Counted from the stretch's first letter, positions 1 to 8,871 are shown. The stretch is 64,000 nt of DNA from Hallella mizrahii (GCF_009695775.1 NZ_VUNG01000005.1:89539-153538); one strand, 5' to 3'. Notes: generated by a model not told the origin, from the sequence alone. Made by a program: numbers and translations.

Positions 1-1222
1 AATAGAGACAAGCTTTTCTAGAGGCTGTCTCCGGCGTGCCATTGAAATTGGTCAACTTGCCATAGACAATGACCTCATCACCGACGTTTACTTGGGTATT
101 ACCTTCTACCCATGACTTATTACCGAAATAGTACACGCTGTAGCAGGTGAACTCAGCGGACTTAGAACCGTCTGCCGAGATATTGAATGTGGCAGTACCA
201 TGCTTAGCATCAAAGATGTACGTAATCGAAGTGATCTTTCCCTTGATGTAATAGCTCTCTGTTGAAGTTTTGCCCTTGCCAAGAGCTTTGGCAATATCCA
301 AAGCCTCAGATGGAGTCAAGGGATTGTCCTTGCTCAGACCTTTATCGCCTGCACTTGGAGTCTCGCCACTTCCCTCAATGCTGACGATCTGACTATTCTT
401 GTCCACTTCATAGATAGTGGTACCCTTCTTATCAAAAGGCTTTATGACACCCTTGACAATAACTGTCTGTCCAACCTTCAAGTCTGACTTACTGTTAAAG
501 TCTGCGCCATTGAGTCCCTTGCCAGAATATACCTGCAAGTCTTCTGTCTTGCCGTCATCGGAGAGATAATAGCTAAGGCTGTGGTAATCTTCGCTATAAT
601 AGTCTACCTTTGACACCACTCCCTTCACATAGACTTCTGTTGTAGGTGCCTTTCCTTCCTTGATAAGATCCACAGCCTCTTTGACCGTGTAAGGATTTTC
701 CTTGCTCTGACCTTTCTCATCGCCAGGCTGCTCCTGTGTGCCTTCACCTTCAATACTGACGATCTGACTATTCTTGTCCACTTCATAGATAGTGGTACCA
801 TTCTTATCAAAGGACTTAATGACACCCTTGACAACTACAGTCTGTCCAACTTTCAGGTCAGACTTACTGTTGAAATCTGCTCCATTCAGTCCCTTGCCTG
901 AATATACCTGCATATCCTCTGCCTTACCATCATCAGAGATATAGTAACTCAGACTCTTGTAATTAGCATTATAATAATCCAACTTGGAAACAATGCCCTT
1001 CACATAGACTTCTGTAGTAGGTGCCTTGCCATCTTTGATAAGTTGCACTGCCTCCTGTACAGTATAAGGATTGTCTGCACTCTGTCCCTTAGCGTTGGGA
1101 TCTACATTCTCACTGTTGTTACCCGTATTAGGGTAGTCGTACGGCATAGGCACGTCCTCGCAAGAGGTGAACGCAAAGGCGACGGCAGCCAGCGCAAAGA
1201 GATATGATAATAACTTTTTCAT
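1..1222 (-). CDS. OB-fold repeat lipoprotein, C-terminus outside window
   Basis: Secreted lipoprotein of unknown function. It reads from an ATG at 1222 and is still open at the window edge, so the C-terminus is missing. Residues 1-21 form a lipoprotein signal peptide ending in FTSC. Three modules of about 110-125 residues follow. Each begins with an NPYTV or NPLTP phrase and a helix, then strands with YVKG, a VGQTVVVKG-like turn and a final YEVDKNSQIV-like strand. This looks like the OB-fold modules common in Bacteroidales surface lipoproteins. The first two modules are nearly identical. The gene starts 34 bp after the DUF5689 lipoprotein gene, downstream of a TonB-dependent receptor on the same strand, so the three are probably one operon. 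OB folds bind nucleic acids or sugars; the sequence does not show which applies here. Confidence 0.75.
   Translation of the reverse strand, partial: MKKLLSYLFALAAVAFAFTSCEDVPMPYDYPNTGNNSENVDPNAKGQSADNPYTVQEAVQLIKDGKAPTTEVYVKGIVSKLDYYNANYKSLSYYISDDGKAEDMQVYSGKGLNGADFNSKSDLKVGQTVVVKGVIKSFDKNGTTIYEVDKNSQIVSIEGEGTQEQPGDEKGQSKENPYTVKEAVDLIKEGKAPTTEVYVKGVVSKVDYYSEDYHSLSYYLSDDGKTEDLQVYSGKGLNGADFNSKSDLKVGQTVIVKGVIKPFDKKGTTIYEVDKNSQIVSIEGSGETPSAGDKGLSKDNPLTPSEALDIAKALGKGKTSTESYYIKGKITSITYIFDAKHGTATFNISADGSKSAEFTCYSVYYFGNKSWVEGNTQVNVGDEVIVYGKLTNFNGTPETASRKACLY
378..1075 (-). repeat. 375-bp in-frame tandem duplication
   Basis: Two copies of one OB-like module (about 753-1075 and 378-700) are offset by exactly 375 bp, or 125 codons. 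The stretch encoding the KNSQIVSIEG phrase is almost unchanged between copies, while the linker between them varies. The near-identity at DNA level points to a recent internal duplication. Confidence 0.8.
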
Positions 1223-1256
1223 TGTTGTTCTGTGTTATATATATAATAAGGTGTGT

Positions 1257-2105
1257 TTACTTGACTGCCTCGATATCGTCGAGGCTGCGAATGATAAGTT
1301 CCCAAGAATTGTTGTAGCGTTTGAGAATACCCGTGACGTTGACCTTGCCCTGTGGCAGTGGATTGCTGGCGAAGTCGGCATAGTTGCTGGTGTAGACCAT
1401 CGTCGTGGTAGGATATTCATTGAAGTAGACGCTCACAGAGCCTGATCCGGCACTGGCGTTGGCAAATGTCTTCTTACCATCAGCCCCCTTGAAGCTCACA
1501 TTCTTCATGGTGACGAGCTTACCGCTGTAGGTCAGTCCGTCGGACGCAGGCTTCCAACTGTTGTTGAAATCGATGGGCGCGATCGTCTGGCTCTTGCCCG
1601 TCAGGCGGAAGTGGTGGTTCCACACAGCACGGCTCATACGTCCGATAGAGTTCTGGCCTTTGGCACTCGTATAAGGAGTACCAATCTGCGGGTGAAGACC
1701 ATAGTTGCCCACGCTGAGTCCATTGAGCTCGATGATCACCTCGGCTCCAACGGGGAAAAGTCCATAGAGACCACCCTGTGATATACCAATGGTGATGGCA
1801 CCTGTACCGTCATCGATGACGAGCTCGTTGTAGAGGTTGCCTTGCACGTCGTTGCCGGTGACATAGCCTTTAATCTCAGTGGGCTGCTCCACCTTCTTGT
1901 AGCTGTAGCTTGTGGTGATAGCACTCTTGTATGTCTCTTTCAGCTGGGCGATGGTCACTACATTGGTCTCGCTGATGCTGCTGTTGCCGATACCGGCCTC
2001 GTCAGCGGTCTTCACCGGCTCATCGTAGTCGCCCTGGCAGGACGTGAAGGTCAGAGCCAGAATGCAGGCCAGAAAGCCCAACCGATAAAATATCTTGTTT
2101 TTCAT
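1257..2105 (-). CDS. DUF5689 domain lipoprotein
   Basis: Outer-membrane or periplasmic lipoprotein of about 282 residues. The start is placed at 2105 (MKNKIFY) rather than the in-frame ATG at 2129, because the shorter form begins directly with a lipoprotein signal peptide ending in FTSC (Cys 23). The rest matches what is known of DUF5689 proteins. An OB-like N-terminal half has the phrases IKGYVTGND, LYNELVIDDGTGAI and LNGLSVGNYG. A second beta domain ends in VNVTGILKRYNNSWELIIR. The gene begins 25 bp after the TonB receptor's stop codon and is followed by another OB-fold lipoprotein, so it is probably an accessory surface protein of that receptor. The substrate is unknown. Confidence 0.8.
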   Translation of the reverse strand: MKNKIFYRLGFLACILALTFTSCQGDYDEPVKTADEAGIGNSSISETNVVTIAQLKETYKSAITTSYSYKKVEQPTEIKGYVTGNDVQGNLYNELVIDDGTGAITIGISQGGLYGLFPVGAEVIIELNGLSVGNYGLHPQIGTPYTSAKGQNSIGRMSRAVWNHHFRLTGKSQTIAPIDFNNSWKPASDGLTYSGKLVTMKNVSFKGADGKKTFANASAGSGSVSVYFNEYPTTTMVYTSNYADFASNPLPQGKVNVTGILKRYNNSWELIIRSLDDIEAVK

Positions 2106-2129
2106 GTCTGTAATGAATTGAGTCTGCAA

Positions 2130-4637
2130 TTAGAACTTATATGCGATGTTCAACATGCCGTTGGTACCGTAGGCATAGTACTTCTTCGGGTTCTTTGGGA
2201 AACTGTACGTACGCAAAATGCCCGTAGACTTAATCGCAGAGCGGCTTTGTTCATAACCGCCGGTCACCAGATGGGTGTTATTGAGGATGTTGGTCACCAT
2301 GAGATTAATGCTCAGGCTGCCATGCTTCAGATAGATACTGCGGCCAATAGAACCGTCCATCATCCAACCGCCGTGACCCTTACTTTGTGACGGGACTATC
2401 AGATTATTAGCCTCATCGAAATCTTTCGAGTTCTCCAGATAGCTCTGATAGCGATAGTACGGTGAATAGCTCAGGTAGATGCGATCATACCAGTTACCGG
2501 CCAGATCAATGAACCAGCCACCCTGATGATAGCTCAGTTTGATGCTCGTGGCAGTGAGTGGTGTGCCGTTCTCACGCATATTCTTCACCAATGCTACATC
2601 CTGATTGTAAGTACCCTGCGTGGAGTTGAGATAGACGACCTGTGCATTGCTCACGTTCTTGGCATCGCTGATGGTACCAAGGAGCTTGAGGTTGAAGGCA
2701 GAGGTGAGCTTGAAGTCGAGTCCTGCTTCCACGCCGTAGTAGTCTTTCTTCAATCCATTCAACGAGTTGTAGGAGAAGCTGTTGATGTTGTCGAAGTAGA
2801 AGCAAGTCCACTCCGTAGCGTGTGTGATGTGGTTGTAGTAACCGCTGATGTTGGCGTGTAACCAGCTGTTAAGGAACTGATAACCGATCTCTGAGGAGAA
2901 GATGTGCTCGTTGTGCAACCCAGCGACGAAGTCATTGTTCATTTCCGGAGCCACGAAAGCTACTGAAGCCTGCGGTGCCTTGCTGTCATAACCCATGCCA
3001 AGTGTGAGCGTATGACCGCCGCCAAGGTTGAAATTGCCACTGGCTTTGACGCCGCCCTCCACGAAGTTGGCTGTACCGCTCTTACCGTAAGAGTTGTTGG
3101 CAAAGAGTCCGTTGCGCATCTTGCCGTTGCGCTGCATGCTCTGGTAGCCCAGGCGACCGGCAACCATATAATGCACAATGCCGAAGTCCTCGGTATAGCT
3201 TGTCCAGCCCTGCACACGGTTGGTGAGGATGGTGTAGTCATAACCGAACTTATCTCCCTCGCCGACGACAGCATTGGGATGGTTGAGATCGTATTGCAAC
3301 TGGTCGGAACCTTCTGCAAACGTACCAAGCGCGTAGTTATTGGTATTGTGATACGAAGTGGCACCAAGCAGATCATCCATTGTCTGATAATGGTAGTTGA
3401 CGTTATGAGCGGCGAAGATTCCGTTGGTCCACGTGATGTTCTTCGTCAGATTGGTGGTCAGCGAAGTGGACAGCGTAAGGTTCAGCTCGTTGTTATGGCG
3501 CTTCTGGATATAGTAGAGCGCATCCTGCCCGTTGGCAGCCGCCTGGCGGTTGGCATAGATCAGCTCATCGAAGTTGATCTGCCTGTTGCGCTCACTGCTT
3601 GACAGATAGTCACGGGTATTCTCCCAATCAGCCAGCGCAAACTCTGTGTTTTGCACGTTACTGCTGTTCCACACATCGTAGAAGTTGCTCGGCAATCGCT
3701 TGTAGTAGTCGGGCTGCGGGTTTTCAGAGTTATTGTAGTTGAGCTTCGTACTGGAATAGATGCTGTACTTTCCAAAGAGCGAAGTCGTCAGCTTATTATT
3801 ATTGTTGATGTTCCAATCCCAAGTGAAGATGGCTGAAGGAGCGAAGTCGCGCACTATGCGGCTGTTGCGTTTCTTGCCGTCCTGCCAGCCCCAGTATGGG
3901 TTGTATTGGTTGTCGTTGGCGAGCCAGTACATCTCATCAGTGGATGCCCCCTGCGTACCACGCTCAGTGGGGTTGCCCCATGTCGAGAAGGCCAGGCTAT
4001 GACCACCGGTAAGGAGCTTTTGTACACCAAAGAAATAAGAAAGCGCATTGTACGATGTACCCTTGACATATCCCGGATTGGCCCAGCGATAGGTGATGTT
4101 GGCAGAGTAAGCCCATCCCTTGTCGGTCAGACCACTATTATAGGTGTACATGCCACGAAGTACATAGTTACGGTTGGCCGCCGAAAGCGTGATGCGCTGT
4201 CCTGTGGCCATGGCAGCCGGACGGAAGTTGTAGTTGTTCGATCCAGCAATACCCGTGTACGCAAAGTTGTTCGACTCGAAAGGCAGTGCCGCCTCCATGC
4301 TGCGTGTCTGTTGGTTGAGGCCGCCGACGAGTGAGTAGCGGAATTGTCCTGTCTCCATATCGTTGACCGGCGCACCATTGATATACATCTCGTTGTACTT
4401 CTGGTTGAGCGCCCGATAACGGAACCTCATCGGCGAGAACAAATACCCCACCTCCGAGGCATACACATTCGAGCCAGAAGAGACAATGGAGACATTCTGC
4501 CCCATGTTCTCGTCCTCACCCAACTGTGCTTCTGTGAAGGTGAACGCAGCCTCACCGACGTTGGTCGAATCGCTCTGCGCAAATGCCAGCGGAGCATAGC
4601 TCATGGCCATCACGGCTAAGATAAGCTGTTTTTGCAT
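2130..4637 (-). CDS. TonB-dependent outer-membrane receptor
   Basis: An 835-residue outer-membrane beta-barrel with a Sec signal peptide (residues 1-20, ending AFAQ). A short plug-like region near residues 40-130 contains YINGAPVNDME. A long barrel rich in alternating aromatic residues ends in a terminal aromatic strand (GMLNIAYKF). It lacks the N-terminal carboxypeptidase-like domain and a SusD partner, so it is not a classical SusC. It is the first gene of a three-gene run with two OB-type lipoproteins and is divergent from a secreted EEP-family enzyme. It should import a ligand through the outer membrane using TonB energy. The ligand is not identifiable; the neighbours make a nucleic-acid or phosphate-containing substrate one possibility. 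Confidence 0.85.
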   Translation of the reverse strand: MQKQLILAVMAMSYAPLAFAQSDSTNVGEAAFTFTEAQLGEDENMGQNVSIVSSGSNVYASEVGYLFSPMRFRYRALNQKYNEMYINGAPVNDMETGQFRYSLVGGLNQQTRSMEAALPFESNNFAYTGIAGSNNYNFRPAAMATGQRITLSAANRNYVLRGMYTYNSGLTDKGWAYSANITYRWANPGYVKGTSYNALSYFFGVQKLLTGGHSLAFSTWGNPTERGTQGASTDEMYWLANDNQYNPYWGWQDGKKRNSRIVRDFAPSAIFTWDWNINNNNKLTTSLFGKYSIYSSTKLNYNNSENPQPDYYKRLPSNFYDVWNSSNVQNTEFALADWENTRDYLSSSERNRQINFDELIYANRQAAANGQDALYYIQKRHNNELNLTLSTSLTTNLTKNITWTNGIFAAHNVNYHYQTMDDLLGATSYHNTNNYALGTFAEGSDQLQYDLNHPNAVVGEGDKFGYDYTILTNRVQGWTSYTEDFGIVHYMVAGRLGYQSMQRNGKMRNGLFANNSYGKSGTANFVEGGVKASGNFNLGGGHTLTLGMGYDSKAPQASVAFVAPEMNNDFVAGLHNEHIFSSEIGYQFLNSWLHANISGYYNHITHATEWTCFYFDNINSFSYNSLNGLKKDYYGVEAGLDFKLTSAFNLKLLGTISDAKNVSNAQVVYLNSTQGTYNQDVALVKNMRENGTPLTATSIKLSYHQGGWFIDLAGNWYDRIYLSYSPYYRYQSYLENSKDFDEANNLIVPSQSKGHGGWMMDGSIGRSIYLKHGSLSINLMVTNILNNTHLVTGGYEQSRSAIKSTGILRTYSFPKNPKKYYAYGTNGMLNIAYKF

Positions 4638-4673
4638 AATTGTCAGTTGTTATAATACTATTAATAATATGTG

Positions 4674-4681
4674 CAAAATTA
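4674..4681 (-). promoter_or_regulatory. Bacteroidetes -7 box for the TonB receptor operon
   Basis: On the minus strand this reads TAATTTTG, matching the TAnnTTTG -7 consensus, 36 bp upstream of the receptor ATG. No clear -33 TTTG is seen at the usual distance. Confidence 0.5.
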
Positions 4682-4797
4682 CCAAAATAAATGGAGAGTT
4701 TACGATTTCCCTTGTTAAAATTCTAAGAAAAGGTCTATTATCTCAAAATAAATTGCGATATTTGCAGCACAATATTTCATACATGTTTTTTACGACA

Positions 4798-5850
4798 ATG
4801 AAGAGACATCTTTTAGCATTTGCTTGTTTTCTGCTGCTGTGCCTTGCGACATCAGCACAGAAGAAATACGCTGTTTATGCGGTAGGCTTCTACAACCAAG
4901 AAAACTTGTTCGACACTTGTCACGACGAGGGCAAACGCGACTACGACTTTCTGCCAGAAGGTTCTTATCGCTGGAATGGACTGAAATACAGCCATAAGCT
5001 CCACAACATGGCACGCGCGTTGAGCGAAATGGGCACGACCATGCTGCCCGGCGTAGGCTGCTCGGTCATTGGCATGGCAGAGGTGGAAAACGCCAAGGTG
5101 CTCACAGATCTCTGTGCACAGCCGGAACTGAGAAAACGCGACTACCAGTATTGCCACGTCGAGGGTCCCGACAAGCGCGGCATTGACTGCGCCTTACTCT
5201 ACAATCCCCAAATGTTCCAAGTGAAGACTGTCAAACTCGTACCTTACATTCCCACGGCAAAACAAGACTCGGGCTTCACCACGCGCGGCTTCCTCACCGT
5301 CTGTGGCACGCTGGCCGGCGAACCTGTGAGCTTCATCGTCTGCCACCTCCCCAGCCGCTTCAATGGATCTTACTACCGGGAAGTCGGTGCCGCTCAGGCA
5401 AAAGCTGTTAAGGACTCGCTGCTCCGACTCGACAAAAACGCCAAGGTCTTTATCATGGGCGACATGAACGACGACCCGACCAACAAGAGCATGTATGAGG
5501 TACTTGGGGGCAAGGAGGACATCAGCAAGGTTGGAAGCGATGACATGTATAATCCTTGGTACAACATTCTGACCAAACAAGGTACCGGCACACTGCGCTA
5601 TCAGGGAGCCTGGAATCTCTTCGACCAGATTCTCCTCAGTCCCTCCTTGCTTGACAAGAAGGGCACGCACGACTTTAAGACCCTGAAATATCTGAAATGC
5701 GAGATTCAGCGCATGCCCTATCTCTTCCAAACAGAAGGTAAGTACAAGGGTGAACCCAAGCGTACCACTGCTGGTGGCGTATGGCTCGACGGCTTCTCTG
5801 ACCACCTGCCCGTGTGCGTATACTTGGTAAAAGAAAAGCCTCTCCCATAA
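4798..5850 (+). CDS. Secreted endonuclease/exonuclease/phosphatase family protein
   Basis: A 350-residue enzyme of the EEP superfamily (Mg-dependent phosphodiesterases such as DNase I, ExoIII and sphingomyelinase). The start at 4798 is chosen because it gives a clean signal peptide (MKRHLLAFACFLLLCLATSAQ). An upstream in-frame extension runs through the promoter region and is unlikely to be translated. Visible family motifs in order are FYNQENLFDT (metal-binding Asn/Glu), GMAEVEN, the CHLPSRF region, MGDMNDDP and the C-terminal FSDHLPV with the catalytic Asp-His. It is exported, so it acts in the periplasm or outside. It is divergent from the TonB receptor operon with 160 bp between start codons. 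The substrate (nucleic acid or phosphoester) cannot be told from sequence. Confidence 0.88.
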   Translation: MKRHLLAFACFLLLCLATSAQKKYAVYAVGFYNQENLFDTCHDEGKRDYDFLPEGSYRWNGLKYSHKLHNMARALSEMGTTMLPGVGCSVIGMAEVENAKVLTDLCAQPELRKRDYQYCHVEGPDKRGIDCALLYNPQMFQVKTVKLVPYIPTAKQDSGFTTRGFLTVCGTLAGEPVSFIVCHLPSRFNGSYYREVGAAQAKAVKDSLLRLDKNAKVFIMGDMNDDPTNKSMYEVLGGKEDISKVGSDDMYNPWYNILTKQGTGTLRYQGAWNLFDQILLSPSLLDKKGTHDFKTLKYLKCEIQRMPYLFQTEGKYKGEPKRTTAGGVWLDGFSDHLPVCVYLVKEKPLP

Positions 5851-5947
5851 CCCCTTCCCCAAAGGGAGGGGAATAATATGCTTCAAGAAAAAGCAAAGGG
5901 CAGATCAAAACGTCCCGTAAAGGATCAAACCAAGCCCCCTATTTTGA

Positions 5948-6003
5948 ACCGAGCATAGCACCCTACATAGGACCGAGCATAGTGCCCTGCATAGAACCGA
6001 GGA
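5948..6003 (+). repeat. 24-bp tandem repeat, 2.3 copies
   Basis: The phrase ACCGAGCATAG recurs with a period of 24 bp (5948, 5972, and a partial copy at 5996) in the gap between the EEP enzyme and the glycosylase gene. The rest of the 220-bp gap shows no other feature apart from a weak C/G-rich hairpin near 5850-5870. Confidence 0.6.
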
Positions 6004-6071
6004 TCCGTTTGGTATGACGGCGTTGTGCGCCGTCCCACTGCCCACTGCTCATTCATCACTCGTCATTCATC

Positions 6072-6650
6072 ATGATTGAAATTCATCCTTTTGAGCCATT
6101 TCTTCCGAAGAATGCCAAGCTGCTGATGCTTGGCACCTTCCCTCCTGCACCCAAGCGTTGGTGCATGGAATGGTACTACCCCAACTACACCAACGACATG
6201 TGGCGTATCTTCGGCCTATGCTTCTTTGGCGACAAACTGCGATTTGTAGACACTGACCACAAGACCTATCGGCTGCAAGAACTCAAAGACTTCCTTCTTG
6301 ACCGTGGCGTGGCCATCTTCGACACTTGTCTGCGCATCCGCCGCACCAAGGGCACTGCCTCTGATAAAGACCTGGAAGTCGTGGAGCAAGCCGACCTCGA
6401 CGGCATGCTGCGCTCTCTGCCGGAATGCAAGGCGGTGATCGCCGCCGGACAGTTGGCCACCACGCTTTTCACCGACCACTATCATATCGACGCCCGCAAA
6501 ATGAAGATGGGGGACCATCTCGACTTCACCTTTGAATCACGTACGATCCGGCTCTACCGAGAACCTAGTTCTTCACGCGCCTACCCGATGAAGGTGGAAA
6601 AGAAAGCAGAATACTACGACCGGATGTTTCAAGAGATAGGACTGAAATAG
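6072..6650 (+). CDS. Uracil-DNA glycosylase family protein
   Basis: A 192-residue cytoplasmic protein of the uracil/mismatch DNA glycosylase superfamily, which removes damaged bases from DNA. The N-terminal strand LLMLGTFPPAPKRW matches the family's substrate-binding loop position (LxxGxxPG in relatives). WYYPNYTNDMWRIFG and a conserved central FDTCLRIRR segment follow. AVIAAGQ (residues 116-122) and a C-terminal SSSRAYP correspond to the DNA-intercalation loop region. The canonical catalytic residues of UDG families 1 and 4 are not obvious, so the exact lesion specificity is uncertain. It ends 44 bp before uridine kinase and may be cotranscribed. Confidence 0.75.
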   Translation: MIEIHPFEPFLPKNAKLLMLGTFPPAPKRWCMEWYYPNYTNDMWRIFGLCFFGDKLRFVDTDHKTYRLQELKDFLLDRGVAIFDTCLRIRRTKGTASDKDLEVVEQADLDGMLRSLPECKAVIAAGQLATTLFTDHYHIDARKMKMGDHLDFTFESRTIRLYREPSSSRAYPMKVEKKAEYYDRMFQEIGLK

Positions 6651-6694
6651 CTCCAAGAGTAGAAAAAGAGTATCCACAAGAAAATACAAGCAAT

Positions 6695-7330
6695 ATGGAA
6701 AACAAAAATAAGAAAGTCACCATCATCGGCATTGCCGGTGGCACTGGTTCCGGCAAGACCACCGTGGTGAAGAAAATCGTAGAAATGCTGCCACCACACT
6801 ATGTCACCGTGGTACCGCTCGACTCTTACTACAACGACACAACGGGCATGACCCAGGAGGAACGCTCTGCCATCAACTTTGACCACCCCGATGCCTTCGA
6901 CTGGAAACTGCTTATCAAGCAAGTCAACGAGTTGCGCCATGGTCACGCCATCGAGCAGCCCACCTACAGCTATATCCTCAGCAACCGACTGCCGGAAACC
7001 ATCCACGTAGACCCCAAGCCTGTCATCATCATTGAGGGCATCATGACACTACTCAACAAGACTCTCCGTGATATGATGGACTTAAAAGTCTTTGTAGACT
7101 GCGACTCCGACGAGCGTCTCATCCGCAACATCCAGCGCGACACCATCGACCGCGGACGTACGGTGTCCATGGTCGTGGACCGGTATCTCAAAGTCCTCAA
7201 GCCCATGCACGAGCAGTTTATCGAACCAACTAAACGCTATGCCGACCTCATCATCCCACAGGGAGGTGAGAATGTCAAGGGCATCGGCATCCTCTGCAAC
7301 TACATCGAGGGACTGGTACCCAAGAAATAA
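6695..7330 (+). CDS. udk: Uridine kinase
   Basis: Phosphorylates uridine and cytidine to UMP and CMP in the pyrimidine salvage pathway, in the cytoplasm. The 211 residues are the usual length. The P-loop GIAGGTGSGKTT is at residues 11-22, followed by the family signatures PLDSYYND, FDHPDAFDW, PTYSY, IIEGIMTL and the RLIRNIQRDTIDRGR helix. The gene follows a glycosylase-family gene on the same strand and converges with a DUF308 membrane protein gene only 11 bp downstream. Confidence 0.95.
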   Translation: MENKNKKVTIIGIAGGTGSGKTTVVKKIVEMLPPHYVTVVPLDSYYNDTTGMTQEERSAINFDHPDAFDWKLLIKQVNELRHGHAIEQPTYSYILSNRLPETIHVDPKPVIIIEGIMTLLNKTLRDMMDLKVFVDCDSDERLIRNIQRDTIDRGRTVSMVVDRYLKVLKPMHEQFIEPTKRYADLIIPQGGENVKGIGILCNYIEGLVPKK

Positions 7331-7341
7331 GGAAAAAAACG

Positions 7342-8022
7342 CTATACGGTAGGCCCGTTCTCTGACACCGTGTCATTGGCTTGTCCTGCCACATCATCCG
7401 ATGTCTGCTCTGCATCCCCTCGTACAGACGAGATCTCTTCCGCCTTGTCGAACTGCTTTTTACAGCGACAGATCTTCAGGGCATCGATGAGATCCACCAC
7501 GCCATAGACCATCAGGCACCACCCGATAATCAGTAATGGCGCGGAGGCTATTGCGCTCGGCTTTATCAAAGCCACCATACCCACAAGCAGAATGACAACA
7601 GGCAGTACCCACCATACCAAGCCAACACGGGCAAAGCGGGTAGCCAGCGAGAGGCTGAACAGCTGATAAGCACCACCGGCAATCAGCAGAGCTGCCAACA
7701 CAAACATCAGTCCACCGACGAAAGTGCCCGGGCTGAGTGCCATCACGCTGCCCAATATGCCACAGCCCACTGCGACAACGGGGAAACGCCGCTGGCGGCG
7801 CTGCCCCAGCTTGCGACCCTGAGCATCGTAGAGCTCCACTTGCTCTTCACTGTTTTTGCGCAAAGCCAGATAGTCAATGAAACTGATGACTGCCGATATA
7901 AAAAACACAATGCCAATACCCACCGTGATCCACATCACGGCTTGCTCACGATACTGCACCAGCACCACTCCTCCGGCAATAGCACAGCAGGCGCGCAAAA
8001 TGGACTTGGGAAATCTTTTCAT
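7342..8022 (-). CDS. DUF308 family membrane protein
   Basis: A 226-residue inner-membrane protein with about six hydrophobic segments: near residues 8-22, 29-50, 80-98, 102-124, 133-152 and 155-178. The last pair (WWVLPVVILLVGMVALIKP and LLIIGWCLMVYGVVDLIDAL) is typical of the DUF308/HdeD-like fold. A basic loop (GRKLGQRRQRRF) separates the halves, and the C-terminal 40 residues are acidic and probably cytoplasmic. Members of this family are linked to acid stress in enterobacteria, but no role is established in Bacteroidales. It is transcribed alone from a promoter at 8051-8058. Confidence 0.75.
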   Translation of the reverse strand: MKRFPKSILRACCAIAGGVVLVQYREQAVMWITVGIGIVFFISAVISFIDYLALRKNSEEQVELYDAQGRKLGQRRQRRFPVVAVGCGILGSVMALSPGTFVGGLMFVLAALLIAGGAYQLFSLSLATRFARVGLVWWVLPVVILLVGMVALIKPSAIASAPLLIIGWCLMVYGVVDLIDALKICRCKKQFDKAEEISSVRGDAEQTSDDVAGQANDTVSENGPTV

Positions 8023-8050
8023 GATATTATCTCCTTTTATTTCTGTCTTG

Positions 8051-8058
8051 CAAAGATA
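8051..8058 (-). promoter_or_regulatory. -7 box for the DUF308 gene
   Basis: Minus-strand TATCTTTG, an exact TAnnTTTG match, lies 29 bp upstream of the ATG at 8022. Confidence 0.6.
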
Positions 8059-8126
8059 AGGAAAAAAACGGAAACGATAACGATAACAAGATATGAGTTT
8101 GAAAAAATTATAGATTCAATCAGGAT

Positions 8127-8636
8127 ATGACCACATTATTATTAGTACGCCACGGCGAGACCGTGGCCAACAAAGCACAAATCCTTCAAGGGCAAACTCC
8201 CGGTGAACTCAACGACACTGGCAAAGAACAGGCCCGTGCAGTACGCGACCGGATGGAAGACATACACATCGACACCTTCGTAGCCAGCGACCTCCACCGT
8301 GCCATCCAGACATGCGAGATCATTGCTGAGCCACATGGCAAGCCCGTCATCACCACACCCCTGCTCCGTGAGCGCGACTGGGGCAGCTTCACGGGGAAGT
8401 TCATCCCCGACCTGCAAGCCGTGAAACAATGGCCCGACGACATCGAGAGCCTTGAAAGCCTCAAGAGCCGTGCCAAGCAATTCATCGCATGGTTGAAAGC
8501 CACCTTCCCCAACCAAACCGTGCTGGCTGTCGGCCACGGCATCGTCAACAAAGCCATCCAGAGCATCTACTTTGGCAAACCGATGAACGAGATTCAGAAG
8601 ATGACCAACGCTGAAGTCCGCAAGCTCGTCCTATAA
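8127..8636 (+). CDS. Histidine phosphatase family protein (phosphoglycerate-mutase-like)
   Basis: A 169-residue cytoplasmic phosphatase of the branch-1 histidine phosphatase superfamily. The N-terminal LLLVRHGET carries the phospho-accepting His 9 between Arg 8 and Gly 10. A conserved NDTGKEQA follows, then SDLHRAIQT, the acid motif RERDWGSF, and the second catalytic His 137 in AVGHGIVNK. It is shorter than true phosphoglycerate mutases (about 230-250), which favours a small phosphatase, for example CobC/PhoE-like. The substrate is unknown. It stands alone on this strand. Confidence 0.88.
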   Translation: MTTLLLVRHGETVANKAQILQGQTPGELNDTGKEQARAVRDRMEDIHIDTFVASDLHRAIQTCEIIAEPHGKPVITTPLLRERDWGSFTGKFIPDLQAVKQWPDDIESLESLKSRAKQFIAWLKATFPNQTVLAVGHGIVNKAIQSIYFGKPMNEIQKMTNAEVRKLVL

Positions 8637-8760
8637 TCGCTCCGCCGCCTGCTGCAAAAAACAGCCCCGCCGCCCTTTTGACAAGCCTCCCGTTGCCCTT
8701 TTGGCAAGAATCCCTCTGTCAGGGGGAGCAGGTCTTGAGCGCCGTCCTCGCCGCTCGGTT

Positions 8761-8867
8761 TGCTGTTGTGCAGCAGCCCTTCCTTTGCGTTCCGTTAGCT
8801 GCTGTTGTGCAGCAGCCCTTCCTCTGCGTTCCGTTCGCTGCTGCTGTGCAGCAGCCCTTCCCTCTCC
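8761..8867. repeat. 39-bp tandem repeat in a 311-bp gene-free stretch
   Basis: Three copies start at 8761, 8800 and 8839 (the last is partial) with a period of 39 bp. Each contains the near-palindrome GCTGYTGTGCAGCAGC and the phrase CCCTTCCT. The period is a multiple of three and the unit is open in several frames, but none starts with a credible gene signal. The rest of 8637-8947 holds only a C/G-rich flank and the terminator at 8872-8906. Confidence 0.7.
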
Positions 8868-8871
8868 ATAC

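Noticed and set aside
5851..5880. Terminator after the EEP gene
   Set aside because: The C/G-rich sequence can form only a short, imperfect stem and has no T-run.
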